Of a stretch of 64,000 nucleotides of DNA, positions 8,079-16,103 are shown in pieces (position 1 is the first letter of the stretch; every line of letters begins with the position of its first letter). This DNA is from Pseudomonas synxantha (GTDB lineage: Bacteria; Pseudomonadota; Gammaproteobacteria; Pseudomonadales; Pseudomonadaceae), in the NCBI RefSeq assembly GCF_900105675.1, contig NZ_LT629786.1:4154001-4218000 (forward strand), in the 5' to 3' direction. The translations under genes were made by a program, and so were the position numbers. The notes beneath the pieces are model-generated. The model was not told where the DNA came from. It searched no databases and saw only the letters and a program-made list of their open reading frames with translations.

Positions 8079-8149
8079 ATATGCATGTATGCATATACAG
8101 TCAATGCATAAATGCATTTATTTTGGCCGTGGAAATGCACGTATGCATT
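8079..8149. promoter_or_regulatory. operator array of the tailocin repressor (ATGCAT palindromes)
   Basis: Three palindromes follow one another: ATATGCAT-GT-ATGCATAT at 8079-8096, AATGCAT-AA-ATGCATT at 8103-8118 and the weaker AATGCACGTATGCATT at 8134-8149. The same half-site recurs beside the repressor gene at 9003-9031. I infer that the PrtR-like repressor binds here and blocks leftward transcription of the tail genes. Confidence 0.6.
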
Positions 8150-8191
8150 CGAAGCCTTGCGGGCTTGGGGTTTGGCGGTTTTCTGCGGGCG

Positions 8192-8218
8192 AAAAAAAAC
8201 CCGCTCATGGGCGGGTTT
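8192..8218 (-). terminator. terminator of the repressor gene
   Basis: On the minus strand AAACCCGC-CCATGA-GCGGG is followed by eight T residues, 18 bases beyond the repressor stop codon. Confidence 0.85.
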
Positions 8219-8235
8219 CGTCTTACGCGAGGAGG

Positions 8236-8970
8236 TTAACGGGCGTACATGCCCCACCAGAAAACATGCCCGAGAATGCTGATCTGCTCATCCTGGATAT
8301 CCTGGAAGCTGTAGTCCTCATCCGGATGCTCATCACGGTTGAAACTGCGCAGGCGGATTCCCGAAGGCAGGCGGTAGAGCTGTTTAACCCGCAGTTGGCC
8401 GTTGTGGTTGATGGCATACAGATCACCATCAACGATATCGCCGATGCCGCTCTTGCCGGCATTCACGCCAACCGTGGCGCCGTCGCGCAGTACCGGCAAC
8501 ATACTGTTACCGCGCACCGTCACGCACTTGGCCTGGTCGAACTGCACTCCGTTATGCCGCAGGCTGCGCTTGCCGAACCGCAGGCTGGCCTTCTCGCTTT
8601 CCTCGATGACGAATCTTCCTGATCCAGCAGCCAATTCAACCTCGCGCAGAAAGGGGATCGACACCTCGTCATCATTGACGGGAGTGTCGTCGTCCCACAG
8701 GCTTATGTCCTTGAGTTCCGAATGCATCGGGTCGCGCCCGTCATCGCGCAACCCACCCACCGCAGCGCGCCCGCGCAGTTGGTCGGTGCTCACGCGAAAA
8801 TACTCGGCGATGCGCGAGATGTGTTTATCCGACGGATCAACGATCTTGCCGCTGAGGATCCGGGACAGTGTGGATTGAGGCACGCCGGTGCGCCGATGAA
8901 GCTCCGTGGGGGAGATTCGGTCGCGATCCAGCAGCTCTCTTAAGACGATAGAAACGTTGCGTTTTTGCAT
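8236..8970 (-). CDS. prtR: PrtR-like self-cleaving tailocin repressor
   Basis: Start set at ATG 8970 (MQKRNVSIVLRELLDRD); the upstream TTG at 9006 lies in an operator. The 244-residue protein has an N-terminal helix-turn-helix (TELHRRTGVPQSTLSRILSG, near residues 20-45) and a C-terminal S24 / LexA-like peptidase domain. The Ala-Gly cleavage site ELAAGSG, the serine in VRGNSMLPVL and the lysine in LRVKQLYRLP are all present. The end IRLRSFNRDEHPDEDY ... HVFWW closely resembles PrtR of Pseudomonas aeruginosa. RecA-stimulated self-cleavage would relieve repression of the tail genes. No ribosome site is visible, so the message may be leaderless. No prtN activator is seen in the window. Confidence 0.88.
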   Translation of the reverse strand: MQKRNVSIVLRELLDRDRISPTELHRRTGVPQSTLSRILSGKIVDPSDKHISRIAEYFRVSTDQLRGRAAVGGLRDDGRDPMHSELKDISLWDDDTPVNDDEVSIPFLREVELAAGSGRFVIEESEKASLRFGKRSLRHNGVQFDQAKCVTVRGNSMLPVLRDGATVGVNAGKSGIGDIVDGDLYAINHNGQLRVKQLYRLPSGIRLRSFNRDEHPDEDYSFQDIQDEQISILGHVFWWGMYAR

Positions 8971-9002
8971 AACGCGGATAGTGACGGGAGTTTTCGGAGT
9001 TG

Positions 9003-9029
9003 GCAAATGCTAATTTGCATATTTATGCA
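9003..9029. promoter_or_regulatory. repressor operators at its own promoter
   Basis: Two overlapping perfect palindromes, GCAAAT-GCTA-ATTTGC (9003-9018) and TGCATA-TT-TATGCA (9016-9029), lie between the repressor gene and the rightward genes. They share the TGCAT half-site with the 8079-8149 array, which suggests autoregulation. Confidence 0.6.
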
Positions 9030-9065
9030 TTAAACAGCCAATTCTGTTTACCATGAAACAAAATA

Positions 9066-9081
9066 CTGTATATGCAAACAG
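9066..9081. promoter_or_regulatory. LexA (SOS) box
   Basis: CTGTATATGCAAACAG fits CTGT-N8-ACAG. It stands between the repressor and the Panacea-domain gene, so one or both divergent units should respond to DNA damage. Confidence 0.7.
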
Positions 9082-9213
9082 TGAACTACCCATTACTCTT
9101 GCGGGCGGCCTGATGTTGAGACACCAAGGATTTCAGCGTCCCTTGCTTATCGACAATTCAGGGGCTATGTATAAAACTCATTAATCACCTAGCCAGCAAC
9201 GACGGAGGTGCTC

Positions 9214-9702
9214 ATGGCTTATTCAGCGCTAGCTGTCGCTAACGCCTTCATTGAACGTGCGAAGGAAGGCAAGGTTTCGGGCCTGACCCCGATGAAGCTG
9301 CAGAAACTGTTGTTCTATACGCAGTCCTGGCATTTGCGCGAACGGGACCAGCCCCTTATGGATGACCACTTCGCCCGCTGGCAATATGGCCCGGTCATCC
9401 CGTCGCTTTACCATGAGTTGAAATCCTATGGTAATCGCCCGGTGACCGCGCTGCTCAGCAACCTGAAGCCCGACGCCGAAGACATTGTCTTCGTGACACC
9501 GAGGGTTCCTGAGAGCGACACCTACACCCATCGTTTGATTGACCGGATCATTAACAAATACGGCAAATGGTCCGGCACCCAACTGTCCAACCTTTCCCAC
9601 GAGGACGGCACAGCCTGGGCCCTCAAGGGCGCCGACGGTTCGGCCATTGACTGGGAAGACATGGCAGCACTCATTCACCCAAAGAGCCGCATCCGTGAGT
9701 GA
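9214..9702 (+). CDS. Panacea-domain (DUF4065 / SocA-like) protein
   Basis: The 162-residue protein contains PMKLQKLLFYTQSWHLRE near residue 27, then FARWQYGPVIPSLYHELKSYG and a late GKWSGTQLSNLSHEDGTAW. This is the layout of the Panacea / SocA family, known as a versatile antitoxin or proteolysis-adaptor domain in phages and toxin-antitoxin pairs. Start ATG 9214 has GGAGG 5 bases upstream; an in-frame GTG at 9208 lies inside that site. It overlaps the next gene (GTG at 9695), so the two are coupled. A LexA box and repressor operators lie upstream. Confidence 0.82.
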   Translation: MAYSALAVANAFIERAKEGKVSGLTPMKLQKLLFYTQSWHLRERDQPLMDDHFARWQYGPVIPSLYHELKSYGNRPVTALLSNLKPDAEDIVFVTPRVPESDTYTHRLIDRIINKYGKWSGTQLSNLSHEDGTAWALKGADGSAIDWEDMAALIHPKSRIRE

Positions 9703-10066
9703 GGAACTCGATAACCTGGAACTCACCCTGCCCCCCGTGGCAGGGCCTGACCAGGACTCCCAGGCCGGCGGCGAGCAAGCCCTAGGCACCGACGATGAAA
9801 GAAGCCAGAACCTCAAAGACCAGAAGGCCGAAAGGCAACTGCGCAAGAAGTATGCGGGGCGTGCGTTTTGGTTCGCTGCGTGCGGGGTGATCTTCTGGGG
9901 GGTCCTGCTGGTGTGGAATGGCTGGTCGACGTATTACTCGGGTAAGGCGCCGTTCTCGGACAATGTATTGATTGCCATCACTACGGCGACTTCAATCAAC
10001 TTGTTTGCGGCGTTTCTTGGGGTGATCAGAGGGTTGTTTCCGGCTAGTGGGCGTAAATCCAAATAG
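9695..10066 (+). CDS. small membrane protein coupled to the Panacea gene
   Basis: Translation probably starts at GTG 9695 (VSEELDNLELTLPP), inside the last codons of the Panacea gene. The 123-residue product has an acidic N-terminal half, a charged stretch (LKDQKAERQLRKKY), then two membrane segments at about 52-72 and 88-112 (FWFAACGVIFWGVLLVWNGW and IAITTATSINLFAAFLGVIR) and a basic end. No enzyme motif is seen. Given the upstream antitoxin-type domain, it is a candidate membrane toxin; it could also be a phage exclusion or lysis-related protein. Confidence 0.6.
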   Translation: MSEELDNLELTLPPVAGPDQDSQAGGEQALGTDDERSQNLKDQKAERQLRKKYAGRAFWFAACGVIFWGVLLVWNGWSTYYSGKAPFSDNVLIAITTATSINLFAAFLGVIRGLFPASGRKSK

Positions 10067-10128
10067 TCTGGTCGTACTCATGCCCCTGACTTCTCTCTAT
10101 CCGGCATTGAGATGTGAGCGCGCAAAAG

Positions 10129-10338
10129 TCAGCTCATCATTTTCAAGGCACTGATCGGATTTTTAGTTTTTGCCCACCTTATCCAGCAGCGACCGGCTGC
10201 AAAAATCGCACCGAGGCGGAGTTTCATCTTGCGGCCAACACCCCAGATTTCCGCCACGTCCGTATTGCGCAAGACCCAGTTCCGCTTAATCGGGTCGGTG
10301 ATATTGGCCACCCCGGCCAGCATCAACTGAAGCCGCAC
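10129..10338 (-). pseudogene. umuC (DNA polymerase V) fragment
   Basis: A 69-codon frame contains GVANITDPIKRNWVLRNTDV followed by AEIWGVGRKMKLRLGAI. This is the inner region of UmuC with its helix-hairpin-helix-type motif. Nothing else of the gene is present: the reading runs into unrelated residues after about 10201 and begins abruptly near 10314. There is no start context. It is a scrap left by deletion, possibly of a phage-borne or chromosomal umuDC pair. Confidence 0.6.
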
Positions 10339-10364
10339 CCGCGGCGGCTTCTGTCGTCGGCCAG

Positions 10365-11018
10365 TCAGCGGCGCGGAGTCTGCAAGGCGTGGTAGCCGTA
10401 ATCGGCGCGAGCTTTGCGTAGAGGAACGCCCGCCTCGATAGCCGCACGAATATGTTCTTCGGCCTGGTGGATTTCTTCGGCCACCGCCAGCACTTCGCTC
10501 AGTGAACCGGCCGGAATCACCACCAGGCCATCACCGTCGCCGCGCAACCAATCATCGGGTTGTACCCGCACGCCACCCAGCGTAACGGGCGCCTGAATCG
10601 CTTCGACACGCACGCGATCCTTGCCGGTGCGCATCCAGTTACCCCGGGAAAAGATCGGGTAGTTAAGCTCCAACGCACGGTCGACATCGCGGCAGATACC
10701 GTCAATCACCGTCCCGGCCAACTGCCTACGGGCGGCGGTAGAGGTCAGCAAATCGCCCCACACGGTGGTGTCGAGCCGCGCCTGGTTGTCGATCACTACC
10801 ACCTGGCCGGCCTCAAGGTCGTCGATGTAGTCACCCACCGAGCCGCCGTCCAGGCCAATAGGGCCGTAGCGCAGGGTCCAGGCTTTGCCTGTGAGGTTGA
10901 ACGACCGGTCCAGAGGCATGATGTCGGTGCACTGGCAAACGATTTTCAGGCGGTCCATCGCATCGCTGAGGTCGGTGCAACTCAGGGCGTCGAGGCGGGT
11001 AACAATAGAGGTTTGCAT
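10365..11018 (-). CDS. RraA / HMG-aldolase family protein
   Basis: The 217-residue protein carries GTVIDGICRDVDRALEL with the Arg-Asp pair that binds pyruvate and metal in class II aldolases of the RraA fold, and GDGDGLVVIPAGSLSEVL near the C-terminus. Family members cleave 4-hydroxy-4-methyl-2-oxoglutarate or 4-carboxy-4-hydroxy-2-oxoadipate and often decarboxylate oxaloacetate; others are RNase E inhibitors. The usual glycine-rich GGN stretch is replaced by GDLLTSTAARRQ. It follows the dehydrogenase gene by 27 bases on the same strand. A hairpin at 10331-10355 (GAAGCCGC/GCGGCTTC) may end the transcript. Confidence 0.8.
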   Translation of the reverse strand: MQTSIVTRLDALSCTDLSDAMDRLKIVCQCTDIMPLDRSFNLTGKAWTLRYGPIGLDGGSVGDYIDDLEAGQVVVIDNQARLDTTVWGDLLTSTAARRQLAGTVIDGICRDVDRALELNYPIFSRGNWMRTGKDRVRVEAIQAPVTLGGVRVQPDDWLRGDGDGLVVIPAGSLSEVLAVAEEIHQAEEHIRAAIEAGVPLRKARADYGYHALQTPRR

Positions 11019-11045
11019 GATGTGGCCTTCCTTGTGTCCTGTGGG

Positions 11046-12101
11046 TTAACGCGCGGTGGCGTCAGCACTGAATGCGTGGATCTTGTCGACGATCTGGCGT
11101 GACGCCGTCCGGATTGCCGTGGCGGTATTGCCAGCGATGTGCGGCGTCAATTGCGCATTGGCAATAGCGGTCAATGGCGAGTCGAAGCGGTCTTTTTCAA
11201 GGGCAAAGGTATCGATGGCGACGGCTTTGATATGCCTGGGAAACTGGCGCATGAAGGCGGCCAACTGGTGTTCGTCGACGATCCCGCCGCGCGCGGTATT
11301 GATGAGGATTGATCCCTGGCGCATCTGCTGGAACTCGGCAGTGCCGAACAAGCCTCGGGTCTGCGGGGTGAGCGGTACGTGGATCGAGACGATGTTCGCC
11401 TCGGCCAGTAACTGTTCAAGACCTGCCCGTCGTTCAAGCCCAAGGCTGTGCGCCACCGGTTCGGTAAAACGTTCGGACCCGGTAGCGATCACCTTGATGC
11501 CCAGCGCCGCAGCCTTGCGCGCCACCTGCCGGGCAATGCTGCCGGTGCCCACCAGCCCAAGCGTCAGTTCGGCGTATTCGCAGGCAGGTGCCAAGGAGCC
11601 TTTTGCCCAATGGCCGTTGTGCGTTTTAGTGTTGTAGTCATCCAGGTCGCGCGACAGAAACAGCGCCTGGGCCACGACGTATTCGGCAACAGCGGCCGCG
11701 TTGGAGCCTGGGGTGTTGAGGATCGCCACACCACACTGCTCGCACGCCAGCCGATCAATATGATTGACCCCTGTGCCAGCCTGGGCAATGGCGCGCAGTG
11801 GCGTGGCCAACGCCGGCGAGGTGGCAGCGCGGATCAGGCCAGCGCCCAACGGGATGTTCAGGCGCGTCTTGAACACGCTGTAGCCCCCGGCCTGACTCAC
11901 GGCGGCAATAAAGCCAGGCTCGTCATGGCAGTTGATCTCGGCATAGTGAATGCGCGTGCCGTAGTGCTGCCGAATGCGCTCTTTGTCCGCGAAATAATGC
12001 AGGTTGAGGGTGACGCCCAGGCCCAGTTCAAGAAAGCGATCGGCTTCCTCAAACAGTAACGGCGGCCCAGGGGCATCCAGTATCAGGGTGGTAAATGCCA
12101 T
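11046..12101 (-). CDS. D-2-hydroxyacid dehydrogenase
   Basis: The 351-residue protein has the family signature: an NAD-binding loop LGLVGTGSIARQVARKAAA at about residue 183, INTARGGIVDEHQL with the catalytic arginine, a glutamate in IDTFALEKDRF and the catalytic histidine in LTPHIAGNTA. It should interconvert a 2-keto acid and a D-2-hydroxy acid with NAD(H). An additional 100-residue N-terminal half holds the substrate domain. It lies between the PEPC-like gene (64 bases upstream) and the aldolase gene, so a shared 2-keto acid or oxaloacetate-type metabolite is likely. The substrate is not deducible. Confidence 0.85.
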   Translation of the reverse strand: MAFTTLILDAPGPPLLFEEADRFLELGLGVTLNLHYFADKERIRQHYGTRIHYAEINCHDEPGFIAAVSQAGGYSVFKTRLNIPLGAGLIRAATSPALATPLRAIAQAGTGVNHIDRLACEQCGVAILNTPGSNAAAVAEYVVAQALFLSRDLDDYNTKTHNGHWAKGSLAPACEYAELTLGLVGTGSIARQVARKAAALGIKVIATGSERFTEPVAHSLGLERRAGLEQLLAEANIVSIHVPLTPQTRGLFGTAEFQQMRQGSILINTARGGIVDEHQLAAFMRQFPRHIKAVAIDTFALEKDRFDSPLTAIANAQLTPHIAGNTATAIRTASRQIVDKIHAFSADATAR

Positions 12102-12165
12102 ACAGTTGATCCTCTTGGAGGGTAGCGCCTGCCGATACCCAGGTTGCCCTGGGCATCGAGGTTAA

Positions 12166-14853
12166 TCACCAAGTGAAATGGTGGGCGCTTGCGGGATCGA
12201 CCAGGCCTGCATCGGTACTCACGGCCGCGAGGAACCCGCTGTAGAAATCATTCAGCGATGACGACTGGATGAACGCGGGATTGCTTTTGGCGTAGATCAG
12301 AAACAAGCGATAGATTCGCAAGTTCTTTTCCTTGAGGTAGACCTCGGCCTTGAGACTGGGCCACAGGTTGAGCAAGCTGCCCTCCTTGAATTTCCATGGA
12401 TCTGCCGGCTCGGTGCCGGTGGTGGCCTTGTACACGAAGCGCTTACCTTCAATCACTTCCAGATGCAGGCTGGCCAGCAGCTGTTCGGCGGTGCCGACGG
12501 CTTCGGTCTTCAAGGCTTGCGCCAGCATCTGGATATGGGTCTTTTCCGGGATGCTGCCGGTCAGGGTCAGCCAGGCGCATTTGAGGTCGGTTCGCGCAAT
12601 GGCGTAGGCCATGCCTTTGACGTAGGTGTGAAAGCTCTCATCCTCGTTGAAGGCCTTGGACAAGTAAGTTGCCGGTTCTTGCGCAAACTGCCCGACGCCG
12701 ATCAGTTCGCTGTGCAACCCACCGGCCAGCAAGGCGCGGGTCCAGGGAATCGCACGAATGGCATCGGGACGCGACTCGAACACCTTGATGTTGAAGATAC
12801 GAGAAGGCGGCCGGGTGCCTTTGGCTGTGGCCCTGACCACATCGAATCGCGCCAGGTCCCGCAGCAGGGAAGGCAGCGCCGGATGCTCGAAGAACGTCGC
12901 CTGGTAGCGGCGCACCACGTCCCCCCAACGCTGAATCCTGCCGGCAATGACCTCCTCGGACGGCTGCGGCTGGCGCTCGGCGTGCATACGGTACAACTGG
13001 CTGAGAAAGTTGACGGACTGGTTGCGGGTCAGCAGATGAGCGCGCATCTCCGCGCAGCCGGCCAGCATGAAGCGGGTTTCCGGGCCCTCCAGCGCGCCGA
13101 ACTCCTGCAAGGTCTCGGCGATCACCCCATTACCCCGTGCGTGTTCCCCGCCCATGATGACGTGGACGACCACCTCGATGCCGTAGCGGGCCGCGATCAA
13201 CTTGTGCTGATTGGCAATCGCCATGTTCAGCTTGTGCATGGCCTTGCCGCCTTGCTTGCCCGTGTCGCTGGGGCCAAACGTGATGTATTGGCGGTTGCCG
13301 CGCGTTGCCAGGTGCTGGCGGTACACCGGGTTTTCGTACACCTCATGCACCGTGGCCAGCGTGCGCTCGGCGCCTGCCAGATCTTCAGGTTGCAAAGCGA
13401 TGTCAATCCCGTCCCGTACCTGGGCCGCTTTCATCAGGAACAGCACCTCTAGCGCGCTGAGGGCCGAGGTGTACTCGGCGATCCCGTGGATTTTCATCCG
13501 GTCGCGATAACGGTCGATCATTTCAAACCGTTCCACCGCATTGCGCGCATCGTGCATACGGATATAGCTCGGATCCTGCTCCATCAGCGCAATGTAATCC
13601 TGGCCGGCATATTGCTCGGCTTTCCGGGTGTAAATCGGCGTGGTGCGTTGCAAATACTCCTGCCACAGGGCAGCGGGCGTCCGGGCCGCCCCGCCCTCCA
13701 GCGCGACCTCAAGGGCGGCCTGACGCGCACGCTCATCCAGCTCGTGATAGTGCCGGCCCTGGCCCAGGCCGATGGTTTCCAGCCACTGGCTGGAAAGAAT
13801 CTCATCGACCACGCTGCTGAACATCTCGGCGTTTTCACGAAACTCGATATCCAGATAGTGAAAGCCAAACGCATGCACCCGCAGCAGCAGACGGTCGATG
13901 GCGGCGGGCTGTGTAAAACGGATGCTGCTCAGTGCGTCGATCAGTTCGGCGGGACGCTTGAAATGCTCGGGATGATCCTTGCCCACGCGAGCACGAATCT
14001 CTTCAAGGCGATGCCGTGCGCCGCCGTCCTTGATCAGACTGTCGATATCAGCGATGTAGCGATTGCGCAGCGCCGTTTCCAGCGCCACCACCAGGGTTTC
14101 GGTGTGCTGGTTGGTGTCATAGGGGCGGCCATCCTTGTCGCCGTATAACCAGGTGAACAAGGTCAGCCATTTTTCCTGCGGCGCCAGGCCCAGGGCGTGA
14201 TGCACGTCGGGCAACGCGTCATACACACTGTCGGCGTAAAAAATCTGTGACTCGATATCGGTGCCATTGCTGCCCGACCACACGGCGTTGTACAACTCCA
14301 GCAGGAGCTGCGCGGTGACTTGAGGCTTTTTCAAGCCACGGTCCTCGACGTGCTGTGCCAGTTTCTGCAAGACCAGCACAACGGAATGCTTGAGCTGGTC
14401 GGTCTCTTTGCACAGCACTCCCAGGCTGATATTTACCCCCGCCGGCGCTGCAATCAACTGCGGATCGAGCGTGAGCAACTGACGAGGCAGACTGGCTTGC
14501 GAAGCAATCTGGGTCGCCACACTCCTGACCGACAACTCGAAAAGCAGTTGCTTGATCAGCAGCAACTTCCAGAACGCCTCGACGTCTTTGCTGGAGCGCG
14601 ATTCGAAGAACGCCTTGCCCAAGGCTGCAGCCAATTTCGAATCACCCTTGTCCAGATACGACAGCGTATCGATTTCAGCATAGATCCTGAGACAGGCACG
14701 GGCATGCGGGGTGTGGGAAGCATCATCCGTGTTGGCCTTGAGTGCGTGCTCCAGGGCTCGCCATAGGACGTCATGCAGTAGCGCAGGGTTGGTATGGCCG
14801 ATTGAGGGGCGAGTTGATGCATTTTCCAGTATGGAGTTGATCACATGATTCAT
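12166..14853 (-). CDS. divergent phosphoenolpyruvate carboxylase-like protein
   Basis: The 895-residue length matches PEP carboxylase (about 880), and blocks align by eye: TWLYGDKDGRPYD with GGDRDGNP, RVHAFGFHYLDIEFREN with the segment holding the active-site arginine, FGPSDTGKQGGKAMHKLNMA with the SDSGKDAGR block, and the SRP and IRAIPWTRAL blocks. The N-terminal TAHPTE motif with the catalytic histidine is not found, and the HGRGG-x-GRGG loop reads VHVIMGGEHARGNG. It is therefore unlikely to be a normal PEP carboxylase. GAGG lies 11 bases before ATG 14853. It heads the cluster with the dehydrogenase and aldolase genes. Confidence 0.8.
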   Translation of the reverse strand: MNHVINSILENASTRPSIGHTNPALLHDVLWRALEHALKANTDDASHTPHARACLRIYAEIDTLSYLDKGDSKLAAALGKAFFESRSSKDVEAFWKLLLIKQLLFELSVRSVATQIASQASLPRQLLTLDPQLIAAPAGVNISLGVLCKETDQLKHSVVLVLQKLAQHVEDRGLKKPQVTAQLLLELYNAVWSGSNGTDIESQIFYADSVYDALPDVHHALGLAPQEKWLTLFTWLYGDKDGRPYDTNQHTETLVVALETALRNRYIADIDSLIKDGGARHRLEEIRARVGKDHPEHFKRPAELIDALSSIRFTQPAAIDRLLLRVHAFGFHYLDIEFRENAEMFSSVVDEILSSQWLETIGLGQGRHYHELDERARQAALEVALEGGAARTPAALWQEYLQRTTPIYTRKAEQYAGQDYIALMEQDPSYIRMHDARNAVERFEMIDRYRDRMKIHGIAEYTSALSALEVLFLMKAAQVRDGIDIALQPEDLAGAERTLATVHEVYENPVYRQHLATRGNRQYITFGPSDTGKQGGKAMHKLNMAIANQHKLIAARYGIEVVVHVIMGGEHARGNGVIAETLQEFGALEGPETRFMLAGCAEMRAHLLTRNQSVNFLSQLYRMHAERQPQPSEEVIAGRIQRWGDVVRRYQATFFEHPALPSLLRDLARFDVVRATAKGTRPPSRIFNIKVFESRPDAIRAIPWTRALLAGGLHSELIGVGQFAQEPATYLSKAFNEDESFHTYVKGMAYAIARTDLKCAWLTLTGSIPEKTHIQMLAQALKTEAVGTAEQLLASLHLEVIEGKRFVYKATTGTEPADPWKFKEGSLLNLWPSLKAEVYLKEKNLRIYRLFLIYAKSNPAFIQSSSLNDFYSGFLAAVSTDAGLVDPASAHHFTW

Positions 14854-15289
14854 GGGTTCAAGCCTCGATAATTGTCAAATCCCTTGTTTGCAGTACGCCG
14901 AACAGACACACGCAAAATCATCAATGTCCCAGGCTTAACCCACTGCGTCGCAACGAACGGAACTCACCTGTTCGCCGACAGAAAGCCCCCTTGTCGGTAC
15001 CGAAAAACGGCAAAAAAAAGAAACAATTTGTTACATCTGTGAGCAATAAAACATGCTCCGAATTTTTCAACAAAAGACCTTTTTGGAATAGAAAGTTAGG
15101 AAAAACTGGTAGGAAGCTAATAAAAATCACATCAATGATTCTGTTTTAGTACAGGTGTTTTTTCTAAAACCCTGATTATTCGAAATTAAATCCACCCGCT
15201 CAAAAACGCTCGCCCCAAGAAGAATCTCGCGCAGGCACGGCCTGCGAGCGCAACCTAAACAATTCTTCATAAACACGACTTTATGAATA
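14854..15289. other. AT-rich gap upstream of the PEPC-like gene
   Basis: No supported gene is seen. The stretch is clearly poorer in GC than its surroundings, with many A and T runs around 15000-15200. It must hold the promoter of the minus-strand cluster, but I could not pick out a convincing -35/-10 pair. Confidence 0.4.
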
Positions 15290-15463
15290 GCCTTGCACCA
15301 CGCCTCTAATCTTCTCCACGTCGCCAAGCTACTCGCAGAAGATGCGGCGATGACCAAGGAGACGGACCGTTATGCCTGGGCTTCGCATTACTTGCAGGAA
15401 ATGGTCAAGGCGGTGGTTGATGATGTGGTGAAGGTGTTGGATTCGCCGGTTAATACTCAGTAA
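15290..15463 (+). pseudogene. truncated DUF3077 gene copy
   Basis: Codons for LHHASNLLHVAKLLAEDAA through the end DSPVNTQ are the same as in the intact gene at 17516-17791, but the first 34 codons and the leader are missing and no start codon or ribosome site precedes it. It is a dead 3' copy inside the left direct repeat. Confidence 0.8.
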
Positions 15464-15568
15464 GCCGCGAAAATAGAAAAGGCGGGTAACCGCTAACCTG
15501 TGGCGGCGCCGCTCCTTTAGTGGTGGATGTCGGGGCGGCACCGCTTTTGTTTTTTTTACCTATCCGTT
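15290..15568. repeat. 279-bp direct repeat, left copy
   Basis: This segment matches 17618-17896 almost base for base, with a handful of differences. It spans the 3' part of a DUF3077 gene, the following hairpin region and a short tail (TACCTATCCGTT), after which the two copies diverge. The left copy joins a truncated dam gene. Confidence 0.9.
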
Positions 15569-15902
15569 GCTGCAGGTAAAAGAATCGGGCGACGCGCTGG
15601 ATGTCGGTGAGGGTTTCCGGGCGGGTCATCTTCTGCCATTCGAACACCTGCCGGAAACTGAGCGCCCATTTGAACTGGCGCACGAATTCTTCCAGGTGGT
15701 TCTGCACGACGCGGTACAGCGTCACCAGGTCGCCGTTGATGTCGTTGAGGACCTCAACCGGTGCTGCCTGGGGGCGCATGAGGTAGAGCGCGGCGCCGCC
15801 GGCAAACACTTCAACGTAGCGTTCGTGTGGCGGGAAGAGCGGGATAAGGCGGTCGGCCAGGCGGCGTTTGCCGCCCATCCAAGGGATGATGGGTGTGGAC
15901 AT
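15568..15902 (-). pseudogene. truncated DNA adenine methylase (D12 class)
   Basis: From ATG 15902 the frame reads STPIIPWMGGKRRLADRLIP, YVEVFAGGAALYLMRP and VEVLNDINGDLVTLYRVVQN, the N-terminal half of D12-class adenine methylases with the SAM-binding FAGG motif. After VARFFYLQQR (about residue 112) the sequence switches into the direct repeat, and the catalytic DPPY motif is absent. A LexA box stands 19 bases upstream. It is a phage-type methylase broken at the repeat junction. Confidence 0.8.
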
Positions 15903-15920
15903 AAAAAAGCAAGACCTTTG

Positions 15921-15936
15921 CTGTATGGATAAACAG
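15921..15936 (-). promoter_or_regulatory. LexA (SOS) box upstream of the dam remnant
   Basis: CTGTATGGATAAACAG matches CTGT-N8-ACAG and lies just before the methylase start, so that gene was, or is, SOS-controlled. Confidence 0.65.
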
Positions 15937-16103
15937 TTATAGACTCGCTTTGCTTTGTGCAGGAAGCAAGAACGTTGGCTGGACTTGCAGGGATGATCTG
16001 CAGGAAAGGTGCCGGGTTGGGGGTTGACGCATCCTGCTCGACCGCTCCTTTTACTTCGATGTAGAAACTTCTTTTACGTAATCCCGACAGGCCCGTAAGG
16101 CGA

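Noticed and set aside
8079..8149. Repeated ATGCAT units considered as a CRISPR-like array
   Set aside because: Units are short, palindromic and unevenly spaced, without unique spacers; operators explain them better. No CRISPR array was found anywhere in the window.
7865..8257. 130-codon minus-strand frame between holin and repressor
   Set aside because: It crosses the repressor terminator and the operator palindromes and encodes low-complexity sequence.
15450..15567. Extra C-terminal residues of the dam frame
   Set aside because: They are encoded by the direct repeat and have no relation to methylases.
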